Below are positions 29,416 to 40,030 of a stretch of 64,000 bases of DNA, one piece after another. Origin of the DNA: Chrysopilus asiliformis (taxonomy: Eukaryota > Arthropoda > Insecta > Diptera > Rhagionidae); assembly GCA_964034945.1 (NCBI GenBank), contig OZ035960.1:74445085-74509084 (forward strand), given 5' to 3'. A program made the translations under genes and the position numbers. The notes beneath the pieces were generated by a model. It ran no database searches, was not told where the DNA came from, and saw only the letters and a list, made by a program, of their open reading frames with translations. The number at the start of each line of letters is the position of its first letter. The first letter of the stretch is position 1.

Positions 29416-29999
29416 GTAAGTTCCACGCCAAAACACATACACATTTTCCAAGTAACCAAAAATCGCTACATGCCGGTTTCACGACGGTTACATAGTCTGG
29501 GTTACAAAATATATGAGGTCAAAATACGTTTAGGCAACCGTTTTTGCCGAGGTTTTTTGTGACTATAGTTACAAAGTAACGGTTGCACAACCGTTTCCGC
29601 TAAACTCTTTTGCGACAATAGTTCAAACAATAGTTTTTGTGACTATAGATAGAAGTCTATTACGGGTGGAATAGGTTGACAGGGTATTGTCAACCACGTA
29701 ACCTGTAAGAGCATCGGACTCACGACACCTATGTCGGTCATGTTTCGTGCAGTTGTGGTGGGGTTGATTGTTGTAGCCGAGGGCAACCCTGCTAAGATTC
29801 CCAAGTGTGCGCGTTGTCTCCTTATAGTGATCACTGGTAACTAGTTTTTCTAGGCTAAAACATGACGCTCATGAAGAAAACCTTGACAAACAACGCCAAT
29901 CCAAGGTGGAACAGCAGGGATGATAGGCTAGTGGTTATCTAGCCACGAATATGGAAACTCTGGATACCAGACAATCATCTTCCCGTGGTTACGCAGGGC

Positions 30000-31070
30000 A
30001 CTGACATGGATGGATATTCTTTTTCTCAGCTACTCGTGGGAACAAAATGAAAACCATTCTAACGCGACGGTCACAAAGAGGCCCAAAACCACCCATGACG
30101 CGTCAAAGGATACAATACCTACAGGCAAACGCTTGAGGCTTTTAAAGCAGAGTAACTCTCAAAAAAATACTCTGAGGTCCATCTTGGAATGGAGGTTACC
30201 ATTTTAGAGGAAAAGGCAAGGGGAATAAAACCCCAGTTCCTTGCAGCCACGCATACACCAGGATGTCTACTAATGGTTTGCGAAAACAGGAAAACCGCGA
30301 ACTGGCTAAAAGAGGGCGTTGAAAAACTGACACCCTGATTCCGAGCTCCAAGGTAATGGATGCGTACTTCCCAGATAGCTCATAGGATTCGAACCAAACG
30401 ATCCAGAGTTATCTGGATGCACAAAATGAAAAACTCAACGTGTCCGAGTGAAAAGTTATTGGACGAGAAAAGGACCGACTGGTCACATTAGTCCCCATCT
30501 CAATCGACGATGCCTCTGTCAGTAAATTTAAAGGAAGGGAATCCAGGTTAAATTATGAATTTGGCCTGGCTCTGTTTTAACTTAAAGTCTTCACGAAGAC
30601 AATAAGTAAAAAAGTGACGAGAAAAAAGTAAACACTTCCGCAGCACCAGGAACGTGCCACAACCTACGGAAGAAATGCGCACAGAAAAACCAAGTGGCAC
30701 CAGCAGCAAAGTCCAGGACAAACGAACTGAGATTCCTCCGATAGAAAAGGCTGCAAAATACCAGGAACGAGCAGAGCGAATACTTTTATCCTCAAACCAA
30801 GGACACTGCATCCAATTTCAAACGGTAGAATTGTCAAGGACCTCGAAGTATGGTACAAATTCAACTCGGAACTACAGGTCAGACCTGTCCATGCGGCAAA
30901 GAAGAAATTAAATTCATATAGGTGAATCTTCATCATACGAAGGCTGCCAGTAGCGCGGTTAGCAGAAAGACATGGGCCTACCCCAGGAACTCTGGATTCA
31001 CAGAAGACGAATTATTAATGAGCAGCATTGCTCATTAATAAACATTTCCGATTATATAGTCCCATAATAC
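30000..31070 (+). pseudogene. LOA/R1-like non-LTR element, ORF1 and ORF2 start
   Basis: Broken frames at about 30200-30560 include KVMDAYFPDSS, TIQSYLDAQNEKLNVSE, KVIGREKDRLVTL and ISIDDASVSKFKGRESRLNY, EFGLALF. This resembles the DUF4780-type domain (kvwiP..., QN..L.T..WKV) of LOA/R1-group ORF1 proteins. At about 30908-30960 VNLHHTKAAS appears after IKFI and a stop, matching the start of the ORF2 endonuclease (QINLHHSKAA). The sequence then ends at about 31070 without endonuclease or RT. LINEs usually lose their 5' end, so a 5' piece without its 3' end implies a later deletion. Many stops. Confidence 0.5.
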
Positions 31071-31285
31071 GGTACTTGGTCGCAGTAGGAGTAGAGGTAT
31101 CGATCACCCGAGTAAAGAACTGATGATTTGGCCTCGGTATCCCTTGTGTCGTGTTGTGTTTTTCCTAAACACGCCGAGTGGACATATACACTTTACACAA
31201 AATGAAACACTGTATAAATTTTACTTTTAATTTATTTAAGTAGCACTTTTCTCATATGAATTACAACTTTCGATTAATTTATTAA

Positions 31286-31506
31286 CCCTCTCAATGGATT
31301 TGCCCTATATATGGGACAGACCTTTAAATTCATTTAGCGGCTTTTGTAACGGTTTTTTAAACGCTTTGTTTAATTTTCATCATTGAATGGACACTTTTCT
31401 AAACACTGACCCACTATGCCTTTGTCTTTTGAAGTCTGAGTCAGTGAAACTTTAGATTTTGTGAAGGGCGATCCCGGTTGCTGCGTTCGCCCAGCCATTG
31501 AGAGGG
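31286..31506. mobile_element. piggyBac-type MITE
   Basis: The inverted ends CCCTCTCAATGG and CCATTGAGAGGG are flanked by TTAA at 31282-31285 and 31507-31510. 221 bp, non-coding. Its terminal CCCT matches the other two piggyBac MITEs but the following bases differ, so it is a separate subfamily. Confidence 0.88.
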
Positions 31507-31601
31507 TTAAAATTACTAATTTACTAAAACAGAACGTCCGACTACTTCCGTGATCAAATCAGAACTCTCTTGTTAACTGACTGCATCGATCACCGATCGA
31601 T

Positions 31602-31641
31602 TACCATTACAAAGTCCAATGTTCTGGACTTTGTAATGGTG
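31602..31641. repeat. Short hairpin and adjacent direct repeat
   Basis: ACCATTACAAAGTCCA and TGGACTTTGTAATGGT form a hairpin with a short loop. Nearby (31687-31718) GAGTCTGGCAATGCT is tandemly repeated. The role is unknown; both lie just upstream of the LINE. Confidence 0.7.
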
Positions 31642-31958
31642 ACCAAGCTATATCAGCTTAAGATTTGGGTCACTACTTTTATAATGAGTCTGGCAATGCT
31701 GAGTCTGGCAATGCTGGCAAGTGACAAGTAGTTTTTGTTCGTTCCTGAATAAATCTCAGTTTTTAACGTCGTAATCTCATCTACATCATAAAACATCATT
31801 TCTACATGTTTTCTACCAGATAATCATCAACGCCAATATATCAATTAATATAATACAAGCGTTCAAAAGCAAAATATTACAAAATAGAAACAAGGTAAAT
31901 TATAACCTCACTCTTTATTGGCACGCTTTCTTTGGCGCTTCGAAGTTTATATTTCACT

Positions 31959-32948
31959 ATGGGCGAAAACAACACGTCTTTAAAATCCGCAGATGGTGAT
32001 TTCCAACGTTGCTGTAACGAAAATTTTGGCCAACACGAACTTCATTGCGATGGATGTATGAAATGGTTTCACTTAAAGTGTGCCAAAATCACCAAATCAG
32101 TATTTAAAATCCTTCAAGAACTTGGCAACTCATCAGCATGGTTTTGTCCAGACTGCGCATCAAAAAATACCACCATTCAAAATGCCTCACTTCGGCAGCT
32201 GGAAAATACGATCGCAGGCTTTCCGGAAAAATTTTCCTCAATCATAAATTCAGCGCTTGTCACTTTCAAGGACGAGATGCGAAGAGACATGAAAATATGG
32301 ATTTCGGAGGAAACCAAAACCGTTCTAGCCCCCTTGGAGAAAAGGCTTCTCAATGTGGAACAATCAGTAATTAAAAACCAGGAAACCATCACATATTTAT
32401 CCAATCCAGTCTCAAACATGAACATTTCGAACTCCGGTGGTACTCTGGAAATCATCAAATCTGTGGACAAACTCGAACGTCAAGCTCGACGAGGTGACAT
32501 AATCATAGGGGGCATTCCATGCTCAGTTCCCGAAGCGAGTCTTCCTGACTTCATCTTGAAGTGTTGTGAGTTTCTCCAGACGCCGTGTTCGAGTAGTGAC
32601 TTTCTAAAATGTATCCGTTTGAGGCGAAACGAACAGGTCTTGGTCACATTCGCCTCAGTCGTCAAAAGAGATCATGTAATTAAAGCGTACTTCAAGAATA
32701 AGAATCTTAACCTGCGGGATATCGACAACAACATAGAAATTAACTCGAGAATTTATCTGAACGATAACATCACCCCACTAACTCAGAAACTTTACATGTT
32801 CGCAAGGCAATTAGTGTCAACAGGGAAGCTGAAGAGAGTTTTCATCAGGCGAGGTGGAGTTTTCATCAGGCGAGGTGGAGTTTTTGTCGTGCCCACAAAT
32901 GAAGACATCGGGAAACAAATCTGGTCTACCTCAGATATTTCTACGTAG
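31959..32948 (+). CDS. LINE ORF1 protein with PHD-type zinc finger
   Basis: From ATGGGCGAAAACAACACGTC, 329 residues. A Cys/His-rich finger near residues 17-70 reads CCNENFG...LHCDGCMKWFHLKCAKI...WFCPDCAS, a PHD/treble-clef layout found in CR1-group ORF1 proteins. Next a coiled-coil-like stretch (TKTVLAPLEKRLLNVEQSVI), then an RNA-binding-like C-terminal half (RQARRGDIIIGGIPCSVPEA; VLVTFASVVKRDHVIKAYFK; INSRIYLNDNITPLTQKLYM). Near the C-terminus FIRRGGV is duplicated by a 21-bp tandem repeat. The presumed role is to bind element RNA and chaperone it. ATG at 31959 is preferred to the upstream non-ATG extension. Confidence 0.85.
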   Translation: MGENNTSLKSADGDFQRCCNENFGQHELHCDGCMKWFHLKCAKITKSVFKILQELGNSSAWFCPDCASKNTTIQNASLRQLENTIAGFPEKFSSIINSALVTFKDEMRRDMKIWISEETKTVLAPLEKRLLNVEQSVIKNQETITYLSNPVSNMNISNSGGTLEIIKSVDKLERQARRGDIIIGGIPCSVPEASLPDFILKCCEFLQTPCSSSDFLKCIRLRRNEQVLVTFASVVKRDHVIKAYFKNKNLNLRDIDNNIEINSRIYLNDNITPLTQKLYMFARQLVSTGKLKRVFIRRGGVFIRRGGVFVVPTNEDIGKQIWSTSDIST

Positions 32949-33165
32949 AATTCATCCGTTAACACTGGAAGTTTTACGATGGATCGGCGTTTATTATGTA
33001 TAATTTTCATTTTTATTTTTATTTTTACGTATTTAAATTTATAGAAATTAATTTTCCAACTTTTTTTTGTTATTTTTTTATCTTTATTTTTTGCAGCATT
33101 TACAATGTTAACAGTTTTTCGGGTTCTTTTCGGTATTACATCATATTCTCAGTGTTTCACTACTA

Positions 33166-35991
33166 ATGGTTTTTAATATTGGCGGACGGGTGGCCAATGG
33201 TAACTCTGAACTCAAACACCTTCTACATGCTAATAAATCAAATCTAAACATTGGTCATTTTAATGCCCAAAGTATCCATGTTCCAAATCGACCAGAAAAG
33301 CTTGATGAAATCAAAGGGATTCTCAGGGAATGTATTTTGGATATTGTGGGAGTCTCGGAGACGTGGCTTAAACCTCACACATGTGACTCCATTGTAGCCA
33401 TTGATGGGTACCGTATTATTAGGCATGACCGAGCTGGAAAAGGGGCAGGTGGAGTTGCTCTTTACATAGCTAATCATATTACCGCGAAAATCATTGATCG
33501 TTCCCCTAATACTTCCCTCATTGAATACTTAATTGTTGAAACTAGTATAGGGAAAGTTAAGTGTGTTATTGGTGTTGTGCACCGGCCTAGCGGCGATCTC
33601 ACACCTCTTTTAGAAGAAGCGTTAGCTGATATTTCTGGAAAATATGCCAATATCATTATCATGGGTGATTTTAATTTAAACCTTCAGGAAAGCACATTAC
33701 TTCCGAAAACTAGTGATTTTTTTGCCAGTTTTAATTTAAATATACACACCAATCAAGGACTTCCTACTCATTTTGACACCCATCACAAATCTCTTTCTTT
33801 GATCGATTTCTTTGTGGTCAGCCCTGATATTATTATAGAAAAGAGCGATCAGTTCTGGATTCCGAATATTTCTAAGCATGCATTTATCTTCATCTCAGTC
33901 GTAATCCCTAACATTAAACCCAAATATCAGTTCACCTATCGTGATTTCAACAATATCGACTCCGTCTCACTTTTAGAAGAGTGTTCATCCATCAATATGG
34001 TTCCATTATACAACAGCACTGATGTAAATGAGAAAGTCATCTTTGTAAATAAGACTCTTAATTATCTTTTCGATAAATATGTTCCGATACAAATCCATTC
34101 ACCAAAAATATCTAGGTGTCCTTGGTTGAATCCGGAATTAAAGTCTGCTATAATCCTAAGAAACCTAGCATTCAAGACGTATAAAAAGAGCCCTTCGGCC
34201 GAAAATTGGATTATTTATAAAAAATACAGAAATAAAGTGACTAACAATAACAAACGAGCTAAAATGGAGTATGGAGTGCGGCGTTTCAATGTTGCATCTA
34301 ATAGTGGCGATTTTTGGAAACTGGTTAATAAACTTGGATTAAGCAACTCGAAAGATCCTGCTATTCCGGTGGATGGCAATACGCTTAATGGTTACTTTAC
34401 TAGCTTACATGACTCTGCCAGTTGCAATACACGCATGGATACAACTCTTGTTGAAGGGTGTGATTCCTTCTCGTTCCGCTGTGTATTTTTAGATGAACTA
34501 CTTTCAGCCACCTTAAAGTTGAAATCAAACGCTGTGGGATTAGATGGTATACATCTTAAGTTTGTGAAACAGATCATGCCGGTTTTTTGTGCTCATTTTT
34601 TATATTTAGTTAACAGTGTTTTCACTACTTCACTTTTTCCACTTAGTTGGAAGCAAGCTAAGATTATTCCCACACCTAAAACTTCAAATCCACAACAGGT
34701 GTCCGACTTTAGACCAATCAGTATTTTGCCCACTTTGTCGAAGTTGTGCGAAAGGCTCATGAAAGATCAAATAAATGAATTCATTCAAAATGATAATAGG
34801 GTCCAGATTTTTTCTAACCAATCTGGTTTTAGGGCTAACCATAGTACTACTACTGCTTTGTTAGGTATTACTGAAACCATGAGAGAAAATATTGATAACA
34901 GATTACTATCAATTCTTGTCCTCCTTGATTTTAGTAAAGCGTTTAACAAAATCGATCCTATTATTCTTTGTTTGAAATTAAAGAGTAAGTTATATTTTTC
35001 CAATTCTGCCTGCAATTTAATTTATTCCTACATGACCGGCCGATCCCAGTGTGTTATGGTACAAAACGAATTATCCCAGGCTCTACCAGTTTTTAGTGGC
35101 GTTCCGCAGGGTTCCATCCTAGGTCCACTTCTCTTTTTACTATATATAAATGACCTCCCTAATGTCGTGCGCAACTCTTCTGTTTTTATTTTCGCAGATG
35201 ATGTACAGTTGCTTTGCTCTTGTGCTCCTGATGAGGTTTCGTCATTTACATGTTTAGTTAAAGAGGACTTAGTAGCGGTTTCCGTATGGGCAACTATAAA
35301 TAAACTAACTTTAAACGCAGCTAAAACCCAAGCCATACTAGTTCAGAACAAGTGGTCAAGCATTTCGTTCCCAAATATCGTACTCGATGGTTGCAAAATC
35401 AGCTCGGTGGACTCTGCTAAATGCTTAGGTATATACCTCACGAAAGATTTGTCCTTTGATAAACATGTCTCCTTCATCTGTATGAAAGTGTTTCTAACAC
35501 TGAGGAAGCTGTACGCTATAAAGTACTTCTTGCCATTACACACCAGAATCAAACTCGTTCAGGCGCTTATCGTTCCACACTTCTGTTATGGTTGTGAAAT
35601 TTTTTCTGGGTGTAGTTTGAAGTGTAAACAAAGGCTTAAAGTATGCTTCAACTCGGTTATTAGATTCATTTACTCTTTACATCGCTGGGAACATGTGTCT
35701 CATTTAACACAGACTGTACTTGGTTCTAACCTTAATAATTATTTTGATTTTCGAGTCCTTTTGCAACTATTTAAAGTAATAACGAATCAAGTACCACCAA
35801 ATTTGTATTCAAGATTTATTTATGGAAATTCTTCCCGCACTAATAATTTCCTTTTTCCGCGTTTCACAACTACTTACATGGGAAACTCTTTCACAGTGAG
35901 AGCAATCAGACTTTGGAACAATCTTCCTTTATCAATTAAATGCAGCCAAACTCTCATGATATTTAGAAAGAAATTAAAGGATTTCCTGTAA
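33166..35991 (+). CDS. LINE ORF2: AP endonuclease and reverse transcriptase
   Basis: 941 residues, uninterrupted. N-terminal apurinic-like endonuclease: LNIGHFNAQSI (N, catalytic region), ILDIVGVSETWL (metal-binding E), GAGGVALYI, MGDFNLNL (D/N) and a final SKHAFIFISV. Reverse transcriptase from about residue 480: SWKQAKIIPTPKTSNPQQVS, DFRPISILPTLSKLCERLM, NQSGFRANHSTTTALL, LLDFSKAFNKID (first catalytic D), GVPQGSILGPLLFLLYINDL and FADDVQLL (catalytic DD). The C-terminus has HFCYGCEIF and LWNNLPLSIK. The element uses target-primed reverse transcription. The position usually F-D in DFSKAFD is N here, a tolerated difference. Confidence 0.95.
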   Translation: MVFNIGGRVANGNSELKHLLHANKSNLNIGHFNAQSIHVPNRPEKLDEIKGILRECILDIVGVSETWLKPHTCDSIVAIDGYRIIRHDRAGKGAGGVALYIANHITAKIIDRSPNTSLIEYLIVETSIGKVKCVIGVVHRPSGDLTPLLEEALADISGKYANIIIMGDFNLNLQESTLLPKTSDFFASFNLNIHTNQGLPTHFDTHHKSLSLIDFFVVSPDIIIEKSDQFWIPNISKHAFIFISVVIPNIKPKYQFTYRDFNNIDSVSLLEECSSINMVPLYNSTDVNEKVIFVNKTLNYLFDKYVPIQIHSPKISRCPWLNPELKSAIILRNLAFKTYKKSPSAENWIIYKKYRNKVTNNNKRAKMEYGVRRFNVASNSGDFWKLVNKLGLSNSKDPAIPVDGNTLNGYFTSLHDSASCNTRMDTTLVEGCDSFSFRCVFLDELLSATLKLKSNAVGLDGIHLKFVKQIMPVFCAHFLYLVNSVFTTSLFPLSWKQAKIIPTPKTSNPQQVSDFRPISILPTLSKLCERLMKDQINEFIQNDNRVQIFSNQSGFRANHSTTTALLGITETMRENIDNRLLSILVLLDFSKAFNKIDPIILCLKLKSKLYFSNSACNLIYSYMTGRSQCVMVQNELSQALPVFSGVPQGSILGPLLFLLYINDLPNVVRNSSVFIFADDVQLLCSCAPDEVSSFTCLVKEDLVAVSVWATINKLTLNAAKTQAILVQNKWSSISFPNIVLDGCKISSVDSAKCLGIYLTKDLSFDKHVSFICMKVFLTLRKLYAIKYFLPLHTRIKLVQALIVPHFCYGCEIFSGCSLKCKQRLKVCFNSVIRFIYSLHRWEHVSHLTQTVLGSNLNNYFDFRVLLQLFKVITNQVPPNLYSRFIYGNSSRTNNFLFPRFTTTYMGNSFTVRAIRLWNNLPLSIKCSQTLMIFRKKLKDFL

Positions 35992-36460
35992 AAAATTGGT
36001 CCATCCGTCCACGCACATGTATATCTATATCATATTGTTCTAGCACTTTTTTTTGCTTTAATTGTATATGAGAATGTGATGGTTTTACCGGAAAAGATTT
36101 TGTTGTTTTTTAGTTGAATTTATTTTTGTTAACATAATGCTGCAGAATTAAAGAAATTTAAATTTAAGATTTGGAATTTATGACTAGATTTTGGAATTTA
36201 AAATATGGAATTGGAATTTAAAAAAATAAGATTTGGAATTTGAATTTGAATTTAAAAAAAATAGGAAAAATTTAAAAAAATCATAATTTAAAAAATATAA
36301 AAATAATTTAAATTATAAATTGTTAAATCAAATTTGAATTGTTAATTTAATTAATCTTGTTTATTGATTATTGCACTTGTTATTTACTGTACAGATTTAT
36401 ATAAGGCTAGTCCTTTTTCTTGTACCATATTAAATAAATAAAAAAAAAAAAAATAAATAA

Positions 36461-37620
36461 TTGCTTAACTTACATTTATTACAATTATGTTATTATTAAG
36501 TTATTGAACTTTGGAGACATGCGGAAGTTCGTATATTCATGTTTTCCATTATTCGTACGATGAACCCAAGTTAACCGAGGGTGCAAAGTACAAAATCTAT
36601 ATATTTAAAAGGCAAAGCGATTTTGTATGGATTTCTTTCGACAGAGCTCCTGCAGTTCCTATCAGTGACGTTTCTTCTAAGGTGCGAGGGTGTTCACTGC
36701 ACACCCTACTGAAATCCAATATGTATCGGAAATCTATTGTTAATTAATTTCTTTTTTTTGTGCCAATTCTTTCGACAATTTACCAATGGCAATGGCTGCC
36801 TAAAGCACCCGCACCCTACATTACCAACTTGTTTCTTTATCTTTCGATCTTTCGACCAACCAAGTGTTCTCCACTTTACAGCGAACCAAAGTAAAAATTG
36901 CTTGTGGCCTTCTTTCCTACTCGCCCCTTAGCGAAACACACTCGAAACGCAATACCGACTCATTCGGTCGTTCGACCGACTCGAGTGTTCTCCAATTTAC
37001 AGCGCACCAAAGCAAAGTAAAAACACATATGACTAAGTAAAAGTCTATAATAAAAAACGTTTCACCACACACAAAGTTCACAAGAAGTAACCGCACACAA
37101 CGATGCATTTGGGTGCTCCAGAAAAAGCCGCACGGCGAACCGATGCGATGTTGTTTGCTGCTGGCCGCGATGCTGCGAAACCCGACAATAGAAAACCGAC
37201 CATCGTATGGCCGTTCGGCTGACGTGCTGATGCGTGTGGGTGTGTGTGTGCCAAGCAAAACAGCAATATTGCTTGCTCATCAGCTCAGTCGGTTTCTGAT
37301 TTTACAGGTGTTCAGTTGGCTTTTGTGTATGAGAAATAATTAATTTAATATGATGGCTTGTGAATGCGGATGCGCAATCGAAAAATTGTTTGAGAAACCA
37401 TTTTCTCAATTAAATATCGAGGAAAAATTGGATCTTCGTCTATCACGTCCCGGACGTGATCCTGGATAAAACTAAGAGTAGACGTCTATCATTTAACAGA
37501 AACTTAATATTGAACACCCTACTGAAAGCAGCACGCCACGTCACTGGTTCCTATTGAACCGATTTTGATGATTCTTTTTTTAAATGAAAGCTCTATAGCT
37601 GTAGATATGTCCGTTTTACT
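36461..37620. other. Intron stretch without genes; Helitron-like start and GC-rich patch
   Basis: ATCTATATATTTAAAAGGCA at about 36595 followed by AAAGCGATTTTGTATGGATT also occurs at 41945-41985 and looks like a Helitron-like 5' head. 37050-37260 is richer in CpG than its surroundings (GCTGCTGGCCGCGATGCTGC) and has a (GTGT)n run; open frames there on both strands are not convincing. CGATTTTGATGATTCTTTTT at about 37562 repeats near 42005. Confidence 0.4.
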
Positions 37621-37627
37621 TTTTTTT

Positions 37628-37770
37628 TAATTTTTAATAATACTTTATTAGTGATTTGCCTTTCAAAATTATCAATATCCCGCTAACTAAGTCTTCAATG
37701 TTAACACGACAATCCATACTGTCTGATTTTGAAAGGCAAATCACTAATAAAGTATTATTAAAAATTAAAA
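37628..37770. repeat. Inverted repeat (hairpin), ~45-bp arms
   Basis: Arms TTTTTAATAATACTTTATTA...GCCTTTCAAAAT and the inverted ATTTTGAAAGGC...TAATAAAGTATTATTAAAAA flank a ~55 bp loop. A tRNA-like repeat follows at 37785. Confidence 0.8.
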
Positions 37771-37784
37771 AAAAAAAAAGTTGG

Positions 37785-37835
37785 ACTACCATGCGCCAGG
37801 CACCGGGTTCAATTCTGATCGGTGACAAAATTATT
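37785..37835 (+). repeat. tRNA-derived SINE-like fragment 1
   Basis: GACTACCATGCGCCAGGCAC then GGGTTCAATTCTGATCGGTG. GGTTCAATTC is a B-box/T-loop match (GGTTCRANYC). A T-rich tract follows. Too short for an intact tRNA; no A box seen. Confidence 0.5.
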
Positions 37836-37924
37836 TTTTTTTCTTTTCAAATTTTTTTTGTTGATTTATTTACTTTTATTAATATTTTATTACTTAATTG
37901 ATCTTTAAGTTTACATTTTTATTC

Positions 37925-37990
37925 CTGAATAAGTGTTAGACTACAATGCGCCAGATGTGCGGGTTCGATTCCGAGTGGTGACAAAATGTT
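37925..37990 (+). repeat. tRNA-derived SINE-like fragment 2
   Basis: TGAATAAGTGTTAGACTACA, TGCGCCAGATGTGCGGGTTC, GATTCCGAGTGGTGACAAAA. It contains GGTTCGATTCC, a full RNA polymerase III B box, followed by poly-T. It shares the CGCCAG...GGGTTC...GGTG(A/G)CAAAAT frame with the copies at 37785 and 41398. Confidence 0.6.
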
Positions 37991-38149
37991 TTTTTTTTTA
38001 TTTTTTTTTTTACCTTAAATTATTTATTTTGTTTATATTATACTTCTTTAAGCGCGTTGGGCGATTTTTGAATAGGTAAAATCTTATGAGTTCGCTTCAC
38101 CGACATGCTAATTTAACAGCTTAAAAATGCTGATTCACTTTCATTTGAT

Positions 38150-38420
38150 TTTTTTATACAGAAAAAATCGATTTTTTTTTGGAAGACAGTACCGAGCAAA
38201 ATAAAATTAGCGAGGAAATTTCTGAATAGCACATGGCTTTCTTACACAACAAAAAAACGATTTTTTTTTGGAAAATTTCATACGGCAAAATAAAATGAGA
38301 CAGAAAATTTCTTAACACCAGTTGACTTATACAACAAAAAATCGATTTTTTTTTGAAGATATACAGCAAAATAAAATTACACAGAAAATTTCTGAACAGC
38401 ACGTGGCATTCTTATACAGA
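38150..38420 (+). repeat. Three-unit tandem repeat, ~90 bp period
   Basis: Each unit has ACA(G/A)AAAAATCGATTTTTTTTT, then GCAAAATAAAATTA and AGGAAATTTCTGAA, with drift between units. Confidence 0.75.
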
Positions 38421-38732
38421 AAAAATTAAACATCTCTTGCCATTTTTTGTATAAGAAAATCATGTGCTGCTGAGGAAAATCATGTGCTCAAACCTTAAGA
38501 GGCTATCCTAAGGAAAAAAAGCTCAGAGTTAGATAGTGGCGCCATTTCATTTTCGATTAACCGATACAAAAGCTTGATCGAAAGCTTCTCTTTTTAAATG
38601 TGTGCCATGAAACGCTTATGTTGCCTAATTTCTTCATTTGGACATTGAAAATTTATCCATTGTTGCCTGTTTTCACAAATTCATGTTAATAAATTATAGT
38701 ATTCTATTCTCTTAAATTTTAAAATGTGGTTA

Positions 38733-39408
38733 TGGTATGGTGATTTAAGTGAAGGACGAACAGTTGTATCAAAATTCCACTCTAAAGGCAAACTTTTCAA
38801 TAAGATTTTTTAAAATTTATTCCAATCGGATTTTAATGTATGGGAGATTTATGTAGAATCATATCCTAAACAACTTTCGTTCTTGTACTTTTTTGATAAA
38901 ATGCACCGTTTTTCACCAAAAACGTTTTCGTTCGTGTGGGGGGTATTCCCTTCTAATAGTCCATTTTTGCTCATGAACGAACTTAGCCTCGCATTTTACG
39001 AAAAACGAATCTGCGCAAAATTTCAAGTTGCGGGCGCACGGATTGAGCTAGAGACTTGAAATTTTGCACAGATCCGTTTTTCGTAAAATGCGAGGCTAAG
39101 TTCGTTAATGGGAAAAAATGGACCATTAGGGGGGGTACCCCCCATACGAACGAAAACGTTTTTTGTAAATATCGCAAAAACGGTGCATCTCATCAAAAAA
39201 ATCCAAGAACAAAAGTTATTTAGGATATGATTCTATATAAAACTTCCATACATCAAAATCCGATTGGAATAAATTTTAAAAAATCTTTTTGGAAAGTTTG
39301 ACTTCAAAGTGGAATTTTGGTACAACGGTTCGAATTTTGATACGAATATCACCATACGGGTCTCCAGTGATTGCCAGATTGGCAATTATAGCTTTTGTTA
39401 TGTTTATC
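38733..39408. repeat. Repeat A, copies 5 and 6, fused head to head
   Basis: 38733-39020 is a plus-strand repeat A truncated after AATCTGCGCAAAATTTCAAG. 39030-39408 is a minus-strand repeat A that starts at the equivalent point (GGATTGAGCTAGAGACTTGA) and runs back to AGCTTTTGTTATGTTT. The core microsatellite and hairpin end are missing from both. The result is a ~675 bp foldback of one repeat. Confidence 0.85.
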
Positions 39409-39727
39409 ATTCTAAACACACTGGTGTAATTCATTTTCGTCATCAGATTAGAACCGATTTAAACATTTTAAATTATGTTTTTTATTATGTATATGGACAT
39501 GTGCAGATGATTTTTTTTAATTTTTTTTAAATTATCTTTTTATGTACATATGATTTTTTTTTGTTATTGGAGTTATCCTTATATTACTTGTTATGTAGTT
39601 TTATTTTGTATGTAAGCATTTTTAAATGAAATAAAAAGAAAAAAATGCATTTTAAACTAAAAACTACGTTATTTAAAAAAAATTGGAACGGATCCTATTG
39701 AATTTGTATGGGTTTGTATGAAAATAA

Positions 39728-40030
39728 TTGATTCGTTATACGGCTTTTCGCTTTACGGCCAACTTTCCCGGAACGTATCTAGGCCGTAAAGCGAGGTATG
39801 AGTGTATTCTTGATCACGGGAGACCAAAACAAAAGTTAAATATAACAACAGTAAATAAAAGTTGTACGAGACAATTTGCGGTCAAAGTTTACGAAGATTT
39901 TAATTGGTTTTGCGGTTGTGCAATTAAGCAAAAGTTATTTTGTTGGCCTTGTTTACTTTTTTCGAAGGATAACAAAGTTTGGCAATTTGTAAGTTACAGC
40001 GATTTAAATAATTTTCAAAAAGCTCTTTAA
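39728..40030 (+). pseudogene. hAT-type transposase N-terminal TTF zinc finger fragment
   Basis: Residues 35-100 of the open frame read KLNITTVNKSCTRQFAVKVY, EDFNWFCGCAIKQKLFCWPC, LLFSKDNKVWQFVSYSDLNN, FQKAL. CGC...LFCWPCLLFS is the TTF-type zinc finger found at the N-terminus of hAT transposases and ZMYM-like domesticated relatives, with R.F...WY/Y..Y.WL.GC before it. The frame ends right after FQKAL and no catalytic or dimerisation domain follows. Residues 1-34 run over an inverted GCTTTACGGCC/GGCCGTAAAGC motif and are probably not coding. A fragment within the receptor intron. Confidence 0.7.

Larger units (their letters stand above)
31860..36460 (+). mobile_element. Complete CR1/Jockey-group non-LTR retrotransposon
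   Basis: Two long open frames in the order ORF1 (PHD finger) and ORF2 (endonuclease-RT), then a 3' UTR with GGAATTTAAAAT-type A/T repeats (36165-36260), ending TTAAATAAATAA plus an A run at 36460. The 5' boundary is uncertain; the 5' UTR probably starts between 31640 and 31900. I did not find target duplications. Both frames are uninterrupted, so this is a young, potentially mobile copy on the coding strand of the receptor intron. Confidence 0.8.

Noticed and set aside
37062..37343. Overlapping open frames on both strands in the GC-richer patch
   Set aside because: Frames on both strands reflect base composition; none has a domain, splice context or similarity to the others in this window.
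37925..37990. tRNA gene
   Set aside because: Only a T-loop/B-box half is present; no acceptor stem, D-arm or A box could be aligned.
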